Positions 1-7,580 of a DNA stretch of 14,453 nucleotides are shown here, piece by piece. The stretch covers positions 1-14,453 of the forward strand of contig PWMP01000139.1 of assembly GCA_003558145.1 (NCBI GenBank). Reading direction: 5' to 3'. This DNA comes from Elusimicrobiota bacterium. Its GTDB lineage: Bacteria; CG03; SLGR01; PWQF01. A program made the translations under genes and the position numbers. Numbering within the stretch: position 1 is the stretch's first letter; the number at the start of each line of letters is the position of its first letter. The notes beneath the pieces are model-generated. The model worked only from the letters and a program-made list of their open reading frames with translations, had not been told where the DNA came from and did no database searches.

Positions 1-689
1 GCAGACCATATTTCATTTCTTAAATCCTGTTTTGTGTCGGATACCGTTTCTTCGACCGTATCCTCCGGATCGTCTGCAGAATCCATATAATCATCATGTC
101 CGGTGTCGGCCGGACTTTCAATATCCCGGGGGTCGGAAGGCGGCATATTTTTCAATATTTTGGAGAACTGCCCGGCCCCAATTATTACTTCTTCACCGCT
201 TTCCAATCCTAATACGGAAACCAATCCGGAAAAAACCCTCACAAGAGTTTCGGAAAGAGACTCATCAACCACAACAGAAAACTCTGTTCCCCTTACGGAA
301 ACTATGGACTCCGGCGTAGTTATGTTGTACCTTTCGTTTAAACTAAGCTGCCTTACCCTGGAAAACAACTCGCCGTTGAACAGTTCTAAGTTTGTATCCC
401 GGTCAATGGCGGCCATTTTCATATAGCTGCCTGAGCCAAGCCGGGTCATGTGCCCCTGGCTGAAACTTATCTCCGCCCAGGATTCTTCACCGGTCCTTAC
501 CTCATCCCCGGCTGAAAGAGACAGGTCCTGGCCGGCTTTTTCCCATAGCTCTTCGCCGGCAGGTTTAAAGTTAACCTCTCCTTCCAGGGAACTGAGTTTT
601 GCTGTAAAAGCAAAAGCCCCTGCAGTAAACAAAAATGCTGTCATTAAAGCAACCGCCGCAGTACTTATTAATATTTTTTTAATGTTCAT
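1..689 (-). CDS. FecR-domain exported protein (C-terminus beyond the window)
   Basis: At least 229 codons; the frame is still open at base 1, so the C-terminus is missing. The start is ATG at 689-687, preceded by GGGAGGAAA about 6 bases upstream. Residues 1-27 form a signal peptide (positive MNIKK, hydrophobic core, GAFA before the probable cut). A FecR-type domain follows: a GDEVRTG turn at about 61-67, then NITTPESIVSVRGTEFSV near 122-139 and RVFSGLVSV near 151-159, the typical order of this beta-rich fold. From about 183 the chain is very acidic and looks disordered. FecR itself is an anti-sigma/signalling protein, but stand-alone exported FecR-domain proteins are common and mostly of unknown role, probably ligand or surface binding. 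No sigma factor or TonB receptor is visible beside it, so an iron-signalling role is not supported. It has its own promoter region. Confidence 0.85.
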   Translation of the reverse strand, partial: MNIKKILISTAAVALMTAFLFTAGAFAFTAKLSSLEGEVNFKPAGEELWEKAGQDLSLSAGDEVRTGEESWAEISFSQGHMTRLGSGSYMKMAAIDRDTNLELFNGELFSRVRQLSLNERYNITTPESIVSVRGTEFSVVVDESLSETLVRVFSGLVSVLGLESGEEVIIGAGQFSKILKNMPPSDPRDIESPADTGHDDYMDSADDPEDTVEETVSDTKQDLRNEIWS

Positions 690-745
690 AAAAATTTCCT
701 CCCATCTGCACTGAGGAAATAATAGCACAAAAACCCAGCGCAGTC

Positions 746-761
746 TGTGACCTAAGTCACA
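746..761. promoter_or_regulatory. CRP/FNR-family operator
   Basis: TGTGACCTAAGTCACA matches the CRP consensus TGTGA-N6-TCACA at all ten defined bases. A second possible -10 for the FecR gene, TATTAT, lies at 724-719 on the minus strand. Its predicted start near 712 puts the centre of the palindrome at about -41.5, the standard class II activator position. That promoter has no good -35, as expected for an activator-dependent promoter. Which family member binds (CRP, FNR, DNR or other) cannot be told from the site alone. Confidence 0.6.
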
Positions 762-771
762 TCTATAAGTA

Positions 772-800
772 ATTATACACTATCTTTTTTTAAACTTCAA
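772..800 (-). promoter_or_regulatory. Promoter of the FecR-domain gene (distal)
   Basis: Read on the minus strand, TTGAAG (800-795) is followed after exactly 17 bases by a perfect TATAAT (777-772). Transcription would start near 765, giving a leader of about 75 bases. The CRP/FNR-like palindrome at 746-761 would lie just downstream of that start, a position where a bound protein would block this promoter. Confidence 0.6.
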
Positions 801-802
801 TT

Positions 803-1375
803 TTATGCAACTTTTTCGAAAATGTGGTCTGCCGCATCTTTAAGCCCTTTTACTCTGATTATTCCTCTGTTTACCGGAAAGTCCCTGTTCCAGGGCCGAT
901 CAACAAGAAAAACCGTGGCTCCGGAAGAAGCTATTTCGCTGGCAAACTCCCACCGGTCTTCTATAAAGTAATCAAGCTTAATTTTTCTTTTCTCAAGGGG
1001 CCGAAGTTTTGACTCCATATCCGTAAATATTACTTCTCTGGCGGGTATAGAACAGTCCCTGACCCATTTACGGGTTGCGGTAACGGCCTTGGGGGGGCGG
1101 GAAGTTACAATATACAGGTTATGTTTTTCTCCCATTTCCCTAAGGCTTTCAAGGGCTCCTTCATAGAAAGGTATCTCATCCCAGATGCAGTCCCCGATCA
1201 TTTTTTCCATTGCAAGAGCGGCCTGACGGGGGCTGACTTCTATGCAGTCTTCAAAAAAATAGGAAGTCACCTGTTCCGGGGAAAACTTTCTTCCGCACAC
1301 CTTTTCTATATAGTCAAGGTATACCAGAGCCGTGTTAACAATGACTCCGTCTATATCAACGCCTATATTCTTCAA
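803..1375 (-). CDS. HAD-superfamily 5'-nucleotidase (NT5C/YqfW-like)
   Basis: 190 residues, close to the usual size of NT5C-type 5'(3')-deoxyribonucleotidases, which remove phosphate from nucleoside monophosphates in the cytoplasm. HAD motif I is DIDGV (D7 nucleophile, D9 acid/base). Motif II is TSRP at 91-94. Motif IV is IEDRWEFA, with E139 and D140 as metal-binding acids. A helical cap lies between motifs I and II. The start is TTG at 1375-1373, with AAAGGA about 8 bases upstream. The only nearby upstream ATG in this frame runs into a stop, so TTG is well supported. The gene overlaps the end of the PrcB_C gene by 20 bases and is last in the operon. The family call is firm; the substrate is inferred. 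Confidence 0.85.
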   Translation of the reverse strand: MKNIGVDIDGVIVNTALVYLDYIEKVCGRKFSPEQVTSYFFEDCIEVSPRQAALAMEKMIGDCIWDEIPFYEGALESLREMGEKHNLYIVTSRPPKAVTATRKWVRDCSIPAREVIFTDMESKLRPLEKRKIKLDYFIEDRWEFASEIASSGATVFLVDRPWNRDFPVNRGIIRVKGLKDAADHIFEKVA

Positions 1376-2102
1376 ATACCGTTTCCTTTATTTCATCCGG
1401 AGCCGGGAACACTACTATGTAAAACGGGCTTGTTATCGCCTGGGTAACTATACTGTCGGTAGAAGGCTCGGAATAACTGTATAAAATGCGTATACGTCCG
1501 TTTTCAAAATAAACATTATCAATGTTCACGGAATAACCGCCGGTGGGTTTCTCGCCAATGAAAACTGCTGCCAGGATGTTTTTTTCAAAATCTATTTGGG
1601 GAATATCGGGAACCGGATAGCGGTTCGCGTATAAATCGCTCCATATTTTTTGCAATTCGAAATGATTCGTTATAATAAGTGTTCTTTTTTCGGCAATCCC
1701 GCTGTAAGACCCTTTTTCAATCGTTTGAAATTCTATTTCAGATTTTTCCTCAGGAAGTTTTACCATAATAGACTCCTCTTTAATGCCTTGGATACTGCAT
1801 TCGGCCCTTATGCCTATTACTGTCCCCGTGGACAGTCCGGGAAAATAAAAAGAAGTTCTCTGCCCTTGTTCGTCATCCTGAATTGAAAACTCCTGCATAG
1901 CTCTCGTATCACCGGAAAAAGCCGTAATCCATTTTATGTAATGAGAAGCAGGTCGGGCTGTCTCGTGCGCCACGAATACTTTAACTATCCCGTGGTGAAA
2001 ATCGTATGAGGCTTTTATCTCCTGCGGAGGATGAGCTTCGGAATAAAAAACAGAGGACAAACAAAACAGTATTGCAATTACTGAAAATTTTAATTTAGTC
2101 AT
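1356..2102 (-). CDS. Secreted protein: SOR-like fold plus PrcB_C domain
   Basis: 248 residues from ATG at 2102, chosen because AAGGA lies 8 bases upstream and the signal peptide (to SEA at about 21-23) then begins at residue 1; a start at 2135 would add 11 residues and weaken the signal. Residues 24-118 (HPP near the start, H-x7-HYIKWI at 46-58, AECSIQG at 100-106) resemble the catalytic domain of superoxide reductase/desulfoferrodoxin, but the Cys-x-x-His iron pair reads C102-x-x-Q105. Residues 130-240 form a PrcB_C domain with the hallmark PTGGYS and a following beta strand pair. In Treponema denticola PrcB belongs to the dentilisin protease complex; no protease gene is visible here. The gene starts 4 bases after its upstream neighbour ends. 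The PrcB_C call is confident; the N-terminal call rests on pattern similarity. Confidence 0.75.
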   Translation of the reverse strand: MTKLKFSVIAILFCLSSVFYSEAHPPQEIKASYDFHHGIVKVFVAHETARPASHYIKWITAFSGDTRAMQEFSIQDDEQGQRTSFYFPGLSTGTVIGIRAECSIQGIKEESIMVKLPEEKSEIEFQTIEKGSYSGIAEKRTLIITNHFELQKIWSDLYANRYPVPDIPQIDFEKNILAAVFIGEKPTGGYSVNIDNVYFENGRIRILYSYSEPSTDSIVTQAITSPFYIVVFPAPDEIKETVFEEYRR

Positions 2103-2106
2103 CCGC

Positions 2107-2604
2107 TTAATCCTTACCCCCCGATACGACCGCAATATATACTTTTTCCCCGGCTGTAAAAGATGTCAGCACAAGTGTTTTGCCGTTCCGGTTAAAAAAA
2201 GCTATTTCCCCCGGAATTCCGGGAATACCGGACGCTATATCCTTTATTCTGTCCATATTAAAATCTGACAGCGCTTCAGAGACTTTTTCGGGACGCCAGC
2301 CGGCCGAAACGGCGCTTAGAGAAACCCTGTCCATTACTTCTTCCGCATTGTCCTCAGCGCTTATTACAGAAAAACTTACTCCCGAAATGCGGGGGACTGC
2401 AGGGACCCGCATGGATGTCAAACCTTCAGGAAGATTAAAACCGAATACGGCAGGATCAAAATAAGCTGTTTTTTCAAGAGCAAAGGGCCGCAGCCAGCGG
2501 TTACCTGCAAAAACGGCAAAACCAAGAAGAATAATGAAAAAGAAAATTGCCCCGATAAATTTCAGGCACCCTCCTTTTTTCTTTTTTTCTTTCCTTTCTT
2601 TCAT
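2107..2604 (-). CDS. Membrane-anchored hypothetical protein
   Basis: 165 residues, no family recognised. The N-terminus is very basic (MKERKEKKKKGG), followed by one hydrophobic helix at about 14-33, which predicts an N-in anchor with the remaining 130 residues outside. The outer part is a mixed alpha/beta sequence with no cysteine and no evident catalytic motif. A segment near 125-132 reads GIPGIPGE, and the C-terminal part (FFNRNGKTLVLTSF, KVYIAVVSGG) looks like a beta hairpin. The start ATG overlaps the enzyme I stop codon as ATGA, so translation is probably coupled. Its outside domain and that of the next, secreted, gene product could meet in the periplasm or at the surface. That is inference. 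Confidence 0.75.
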   Translation of the reverse strand: MKERKEKKKKGGCLKFIGAIFFFIILLGFAVFAGNRWLRPFALEKTAYFDPAVFGFNLPEGLTSMRVPAVPRISGVSFSVISAEDNAEEVMDRVSLSAVSAGWRPEKVSEALSDFNMDRIKDIASGIPGIPGEIAFFNRNGKTLVLTSFTAGEKVYIAVVSGGKD

Positions 2605-4259
2605 TCTTTCTTTTTTAGCTGGCCGGACGCGTTTTTTCTAACTTCAGGTATAAACCTGGGGCTGACGCTTACTGTATTAATCCCGGCATCAAGTATTTTT
2701 TTAAGAAATTCAATTTCCGCCGCCATTTCTCCACATATTGAAATGGGACGTTTATGCCTGTGGGCTGCATCCGCCATGTTTTTCAATAGAGTCCATAAAA
2801 CCTCCCTGTCGGGATGATAGTCATAGGAAACCGAATCGTTGTTCCTGTCAACTGCAAAAAGATATTGCACAAGGTCGTTACTTCCTATACTTGCAAAATC
2901 GGCTTCTTTAAGAATATTGTCCGCCTGGAGGCATGCGGCAGGCACCTCAAACATGGCTCCAAATTTAATGTCCCCTGACTTCCTTCCCTCTATAGCCTTA
3001 TAAAATTTTTTCTTTATATTGAGAAACTGTTTGGTATCAATCACCATGGGTACCATAACGTTTACGTTGCCGTAAAGCGATGCACCCGAAAGGGCGCGGG
3101 ACTGGGCCTCAAGCAGATCTTCATTTGCTTCCAGTAGCCTTGCTCCTCTTAATCCAAGAGCAGGATTTTCTTCCCTCATATATTTAAGTCCCGGCGCCGG
3201 CTTGTCGCTCCCAAGATCAAGCATCCTGAAATAAACAGGCTTGTCCTTCATTTCTTTTACAGCTTTCACATAGAGCTCATACTGCTCTTCTTCGGAAAGC
3301 ATTTTGCCTTCCCGTATGAATTCAAACTCTGTCCTGTAGAGCCCTATACCCTCTGCATCCATTTCAACTGCTTCAGCTATATCCGAAGACGTATTTACAT
3401 TAGCCAGGACTTTAACATTCTTCACCGGGCTTACTTTACTTATCTTTATTAAGCCCTTTGCCTTTATCTCTTTTACCTTGGATACCGCTTCCTCTGAAGG
3501 GTTAACAAGAACCTTGCCGGAATCTCCATCTACAATAACTTCCATACCGCAGTTAAGGAAACTGTGTATTCCCTGAAGACCGCTGACTGCCGGTATTCCC
3601 AGTGCACGCGCAAGAATGGCAGCGTGCGAACCGGGACCACCCTTCTCCGTAATAAAGCCTGCCACATTAGCGGTATTCATATCCATTGTAAGGTGAGGAG
3701 TCAGTTCTTCGGCTACAATTATTCTGTTTTTACCGCGGACACAGTATGTCTGGTCTTTGCAGTTAAATGCCGAATCCGTTTTTCCTAGATGGGAAAGTAT
3801 CCTCGATTTGATTTCCGCTATATCGGAACTCCTCTGTTTGAGATACTCGTCATCTATAGAGGCTATTCTTTTTTCGTAATCTTCGAAAATCTCGCTGACA
3901 GCCGCTTCCGCGTTAAGGTGTTTCTGCTCGACCGCCGTGTCTATTTTTCTCCTGACAGAGCGGTCCTTAAGTATCATCAGGTGGGCTTCAAAAATGCCGG
4001 CTTCGCTCTTTCCTAGTTTTTGCGCTGTCTCCTTCTTTATGGAGGTTGTTTTTTCTATTGCTTCATTAAAAGCTCTCTCTATGCGCTTTTTTTCTTTATC
4101 TATATTGTCCACATTAATTTTATAATATGAGGGTTCCCTGTGTACCGTATCGTTAAAAAGACATATACGTGCAACGGCTACTCCCTTACTCAGGGAGTGC
4201 CCTTTAAGTGAGAACTCTCTTTTGGACATTATTTTTTTCTTATTGTTCTGAACCGGCAT
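2601..4259 (-). CDS. ptsI: PTS enzyme I (phosphoenolpyruvate-protein phosphotransferase)
   Basis: 552 residues, slightly shorter than the usual 570-575. Enzyme I moves the phosphoryl group of PEP to its own histidine and then to HPr. The N-terminal HPr-binding helical region spans about 30-160. The phosphorylated H212 lies in GGPGSHAAILAR, where the usual Thr two residues before the His is Gly. The PEP-binding barrel has GIGLYRTEF, MLDLGSDKPAPG, ENPALGLRGAR, IGSNDLVQY and the catalytic C509 in ICGEMA. The start is ATG at 4259, with AAAGGAG about 11 bases upstream; an internal ATG at 4229 has no comparable ribosome site. It is the first gene of the operon. No HPr or enzyme II gene is in the window, so partner and sugar are unknown; a regulatory PTS is possible. 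Confidence 0.93.
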   Translation of the reverse strand: MPVQNNKKKIMSKREFSLKGHSLSKGVAVARICLFNDTVHREPSYYKINVDNIDKEKKRIERAFNEAIEKTTSIKKETAQKLGKSEAGIFEAHLMILKDRSVRRKIDTAVEQKHLNAEAAVSEIFEDYEKRIASIDDEYLKQRSSDIAEIKSRILSHLGKTDSAFNCKDQTYCVRGKNRIIVAEELTPHLTMDMNTANVAGFITEKGGPGSHAAILARALGIPAVSGLQGIHSFLNCGMEVIVDGDSGKVLVNPSEEAVSKVKEIKAKGLIKISKVSPVKNVKVLANVNTSSDIAEAVEMDAEGIGLYRTEFEFIREGKMLSEEEQYELYVKAVKEMKDKPVYFRMLDLGSDKPAPGLKYMREENPALGLRGARLLEANEDLLEAQSRALSGASLYGNVNVMVPMVIDTKQFLNIKKKFYKAIEGRKSGDIKFGAMFEVPAACLQADNILKEADFASIGSNDLVQYLFAVDRNNDSVSYDYHPDREVLWTLLKNMADAAHRHKRPISICGEMAAEIEFLKKILDAGINTVSVSPRFIPEVRKNASGQLKKKE

Positions 4260-4287
4260 TTTTTACTCAACTCCTTTTTCCGGGGTT

Positions 4288-4316
4288 ATTATAGCAAAAT
4301 TCTTGCCTTTTTTTAA
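4288..4316 (-). promoter_or_regulatory. Promoter of the ptsI operon
   Basis: On the minus strand TTAAAA (4316-4311, 4 of 6 consensus bases) and a perfect TATAAT (4293-4288) are 17 bases apart. The predicted start near 4281 leaves a leader of about 22 bases that carries AAAGGAG. No GC-rich terminator is visible between the end of the ATPase gene (4337) and this promoter, so read-through from upstream is possible. Confidence 0.6.
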
Positions 4317-4336
4317 TTTAAAATTTATAGAATATC

Positions 4337-6406
4337 TCAGCCAATTTCGCTGTATGAGAAACCTGCAGAAGATTTATCCGCTCGTTTTTTGAACAGGTCC
4401 CTTATGTGGTCATCCATTGTAAAATAAAAAACCTGCCAACCGGATTCGGAAAGAGCAACAGCGCGGTCAACCATATTTTCCCTTCTTTTCCAGTCAGAAT
4501 ACTGAAAAGCGTCGTCAAGGATAAAAAACATCCTGTTCCTGCCCAAAAGCCGTGCGGCCATGCCGATGCGCAGACCCAGGAAAATCTGTTCGCGGGCTCC
4601 GTCACTAACTTCGTCAAGGGAGTACTCAGCGTATCCGTCTGAAAGGTAGAGCTTGTTTTCCTTTAACTTAAAGGATTTATATTTTGCGGTAAACTTTTCT
4701 ACGGGCTCCTTCATCTCGTCCTGTTCAAGAGCTGAGCGCACCTTTTCCTCTTCCTTTCCGGAAATATACTCTATAACTCCGGCGAGGCACGCAGAGCCTA
4801 TTATTTCAGCCGTGGCCTGTCTGTATTCTTCCTGTGCTTTTCGGCGGGCTTCAAGAAGGCAGTTTATAAGTTCTTCGTCTTTTTCCGACTGTAAAGATGT
4901 AACCTGCCTTATGCGTATTCTCAGTTCTTCCAGCGGTTCTCTAAGCTTTTGAAGTATATCCTGCTGTCTCTGAAGTTCTTCAATAGTTTCTCTTTCCCCT
5001 TTTTCATCATACTCAAATGATACATCGCTTTTTATAAAGTCCTCCTCCTTAACTTTCAGGGAAGCAAATTCATTACTGCATTTGTTTATTTCTTTTTCTA
5101 TTTCCTTTTTGGCATTCTCGTGCTGTTTTATTATTTCGTCCCATTCCTTTTCTTCCGGGACAGGTTTTGTAATATCAAGAAAGCATCTTTCTATTTTTGA
5201 GCCGGCTTCATTTATTTTTTCTTCTACTTTCAAAAGGTTCTCCCGGGCGGCCTCCAGTTTATGCCTTACTTCCGTAAGCCGCGCAATCTTGCTCTTCATT
5301 GTTGAGCTATCCTTTAATTCTTCGGCAAAATGCTCTCTGTAGCTTTCTTTTATATTATCAATTTCCGTATCATAACTTATACTGCGGGGTTTTATAAACA
5401 AGATCGTTCCCGCTGCGATAAGAAGAGGAATAAGAGCGATCAGGGGATATATAAAAAGAAGAACCGCCGCCGCGGCTATTGCAGTTATTACAAGGCCGCG
5501 GTAAAAGCCCGGAGAAGAATCCTCATCTATCATACTCGTGTATGTTGCACAGGCTTCTTCAAGCCAGGTAAGATGTTTAACCGTATCTTCTTTGGATTTT
5601 ATTTCTTCTCTTATTTCCCCGGCTTCATTTTTAAGCCGGCGCCAGTTGGATATTTCCGCGGAAAGTTTTTTAAGATGTTCTTCCCCGGGAAGTTCCTGCA
5701 GGCGGGCGCGCAGATTTTCTATATCTCGGTTTAGGGTAAAAGCGTAATGTCTCCTGGCCTCTTCATAATGCTTTTTTTTCTCTTCAAGTTTTTCTATATA
5801 TCTTTTGCAGTCAACAAGAGGACCCAGGCTGTACCGGCTGTTTAAATCATCAAGCAGTTTTTTTACTTGTTCAAGTTTTTCGGCAGCATTGTTTCTTGCT
5901 TTAACAATGGCTGCTCCTCCGGCTATGTTGATTGTATTTTTTTCAATGTCCGCTTTTTTACAGCTTTTAAGTATTTTATCGTCTATTTCCTTAAGAATTT
6001 TCTTCCCGGATAAATAGTTTTTTAATATTTCCAGGTGATTTTCGGGATTGCTTTCGCTAGTTGTTATTTCAGCCTTTGCCCCTTTTACAATCAAAAGCCT
6101 TTCTATTTCCGGGGGAATCCCCGGAAACCCTTGCTTAAGGTAATCGTTAAGGCTTCCGGAGGATGAAGGGGAAAAATCGGTATCCTTTTTATCCAGCCCT
6201 TTTACGGTTATCTTACCTTCAGGAGAAGTTTCCCTTACACTCCAGTTTTTTCCGAACAGGCAGCTTATTATAAATTCAACCAGAAATGTTTTACCGGATT
6301 CATTTTTTCCGTAAACCAGGTTTATATCTTCCGCTTTCAGGGTGAATTTATCAACGGGACCAAGTTTTCTGGCGCTTATTTGCTTTATCCTTATGTTTGA
6401 ACTCAT
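4337..6406 (-). CDS. YhaN/SbcC-like AAA ATPase with two membrane helices
   Basis: 689 residues from ATG at 6406, which overlaps the stop of the phosphoesterase gene as ATGA. An in-frame start 75 bases upstream would lie deep in that gene and is unlikely. The Walker A is GKNESGKT at 33-40. Long charged coiled-coil stretches follow at about 175-295 and 345-555. They are broken by a hydrophobic hairpin at about 303-338 (two membrane helices joined by a short turn). The C-terminal half-ATPase has an ABC-type signature VSDGAREQ near 600-607, Walker B FFILDD ending at 631-632, and a late H-loop His in MDDH. Rad50/SbcC proteins load DNA ends for a Mre11/SbcD nuclease. The membrane hairpin replacing the zinc hook matches Bacillus YhaN-type proteins. 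It is likely the partner of the upstream metallophosphoesterase; substrate and role are not established. Confidence 0.85.
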   Translation of the reverse strand: MSSNIRIKQISARKLGPVDKFTLKAEDINLVYGKNESGKTFLVEFIISCLFGKNWSVRETSPEGKITVKGLDKKDTDFSPSSSGSLNDYLKQGFPGIPPEIERLLIVKGAKAEITTSESNPENHLEILKNYLSGKKILKEIDDKILKSCKKADIEKNTINIAGGAAIVKARNNAAEKLEQVKKLLDDLNSRYSLGPLVDCKRYIEKLEEKKKHYEEARRHYAFTLNRDIENLRARLQELPGEEHLKKLSAEISNWRRLKNEAGEIREEIKSKEDTVKHLTWLEEACATYTSMIDEDSSPGFYRGLVITAIAAAAVLLFIYPLIALIPLLIAAGTILFIKPRSISYDTEIDNIKESYREHFAEELKDSSTMKSKIARLTEVRHKLEAARENLLKVEEKINEAGSKIERCFLDITKPVPEEKEWDEIIKQHENAKKEIEKEINKCSNEFASLKVKEEDFIKSDVSFEYDEKGERETIEELQRQQDILQKLREPLEELRIRIRQVTSLQSEKDEELINCLLEARRKAQEEYRQATAEIIGSACLAGVIEYISGKEEEKVRSALEQDEMKEPVEKFTAKYKSFKLKENKLYLSDGYAEYSLDEVSDGAREQIFLGLRIGMAARLLGRNRMFFILDDAFQYSDWKRRENMVDRAVALSESGWQVFYFTMDDHIRDLFKKRADKSSAGFSYSEIG

Positions 6407-7464
6407 TTTTTGTATATTATTCTCAGGGCTTCTTTTATTACATCTTCCTTTGAAGGTGATTCGGGCTGTGAAAAATCCCACTTCAGTTCTTTTTCTATAT
6501 ATTCAATGCTTTTATGAGCCAGATCCATTCTTTCCGGGTCGTCTGAAACGGACATAAGCCTGGAAATATCGGGACCATTATCATAAAAGCCGTATTCCTT
6601 GAATTCTTCTTTCAGCGAAAGCACGGCTTTTTCCCTGTCGGACGTATAACCGGAAGCTTTTATTCTTATCCGGCTTTTTTTCTTATTCAGTTCTGAAAGA
6701 CTCCACTGTTCCTTTATATTCCGGGCCTGCGCCTTTATGGATTTAACTTCGTCCTCAAGGGGAAGAATAAAAATATCAGCGCTGAAATAAAGCTTGTCGG
6801 TTTCTACATTAAAGCGGCTTGTATCTCCGCCCGCAGTATTAAGAACCAGGAAACTTCTGGGCCCGGTTTCGTTAATATGAAGGGGAAAAGGCGACCCGGG
6901 ATAAAAAACTCTTTCAGAATCCATAGGTTTATGAATATGTCCGAGTATAACTTTAATAGGGTTAAAGCGGTTTACGTCTGCCTTTGTCAGCGGCATATAG
7001 GTCCCTTCTTCAAGCGGATTGACCTCGGTTCTTCCGCCCAGCCAGTCCCCATGGCCCGTTATGCAGAAAGGTTTTTCCTTGTCAAGATGCAGCCGGGCCT
7101 CTTCTATGCTCTCGCCCATTGATTTTCCGGCTGCATAAGGGATTAATATAAGCTGCATACCTTCAAATTCTTTTACGGAAGGCGTAGAATAGACATTAAC
7201 ATTGTCCGCAAGGATTTTTCCCATACCGATAAGCGGATCGTGATTTCCGGGTATTATATGGAATTTTATTTTTGCTTCGGAAATGCAAAGCCTTTCAAAA
7301 TCAGCTGCGGGAGCGCCTTCACTGTCAAAAATATCTCCGGCAAGAACCAGTTCGCTTATTTTCTCTTTTTTAAGTGTTTCCAGTATATTTTTAAACGCCT
7401 TGAAGCGCTCCGGCGCTTCTCTGGCACTTTTTAAATGAAGGTCCGCTGTGAAAGCTATTTGCAT
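6403..7464 (-). CDS. SbcD/Mre11/YhaO-like metallophosphoesterase
   Basis: 353 residues. It carries the full calcineurin-type metal site in order: D8-x-H10, GD at 43-44 with D47, GNHD at 73-76, GHGD at 137-140 and GHIH at 175-178. This is the Mn-dependent nuclease core of the Mre11/SbcD/YhaO group. The C-terminal 120 residues are helical and probably form the ATPase-binding and capping region. The ATG at 7464 has no Shine-Dalgarno sequence, and a good promoter places the mRNA start at or next to this A, so the transcript is probably leaderless. The stop overlaps the start of the Rad50-like gene (ATGA), the normal layout for a nuclease-ATPase pair. Whether it cuts DNA, RNA or a nucleotide is not shown by the sequence. 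Confidence 0.88.
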   Translation of the reverse strand: MQIAFTADLHLKSAREAPERFKAFKNILETLKKEKISELVLAGDIFDSEGAPAADFERLCISEAKIKFHIIPGNHDPLIGMGKILADNVNVYSTPSVKEFEGMQLILIPYAAGKSMGESIEEARLHLDKEKPFCITGHGDWLGGRTEVNPLEEGTYMPLTKADVNRFNPIKVILGHIHKPMDSERVFYPGSPFPLHINETGPRSFLVLNTAGGDTSRFNVETDKLYFSADIFILPLEDEVKSIKAQARNIKEQWSLSELNKKKSRIRIKASGYTSDREKAVLSLKEEFKEYGFYDNGPDISRLMSVSDDPERMDLAHKSIEYIEKELKWDFSQPESPSKEDVIKEALRIIYKK

Positions 7465-7470
7465 AAGTGC

Positions 7471-7499
7471 ATTTTAAAACATAAGGAATTTAAAGTCAA
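7471..7499 (-). promoter_or_regulatory. Promoter of the phosphoesterase-ATPase operon
   Basis: On the minus strand TTGACT (7499-7494) and TAAAAT (7476-7471) are 17 bases apart. Seven bases below the -10 lies the A of the start codon (7464), which predicts a leaderless mRNA. The -35 is only 10 bases from the -35 of the divergent operon. Confidence 0.6.
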
Positions 7500-7509
7500 A
7501 AAAACCAGG

Positions 7510-7538
7510 TTGACGAAATAGTTGTCACAAGTTATACT
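7510..7538 (+). promoter_or_regulatory. Promoter of the membrane OB-fold/permease/hydrolase operon
   Basis: TTGACG (7510-7515) and TATACT (7533-7538) are 17 bases apart. The predicted start near 7545 gives a leader of about 36 bases with AGGAG 8 bases before the ATG at 7581. The two divergent -35 boxes form the arms of a GTCAA...TTGAC inverted repeat, so a single protein bound here could control both operons. Confidence 0.65.
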
Positions 7539-7580
7539 TTTTATAGTACGCTTAAATAAAGCAGAACAGGAGTATTTAAA

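Noticed and set aside
32..714. Three plus-strand open frames of 88-107 codons over the left end
   Set aside because: They are shadows of the FecR-domain gene, which has a signal peptide, ribosome site and domain motifs on the minus strand.
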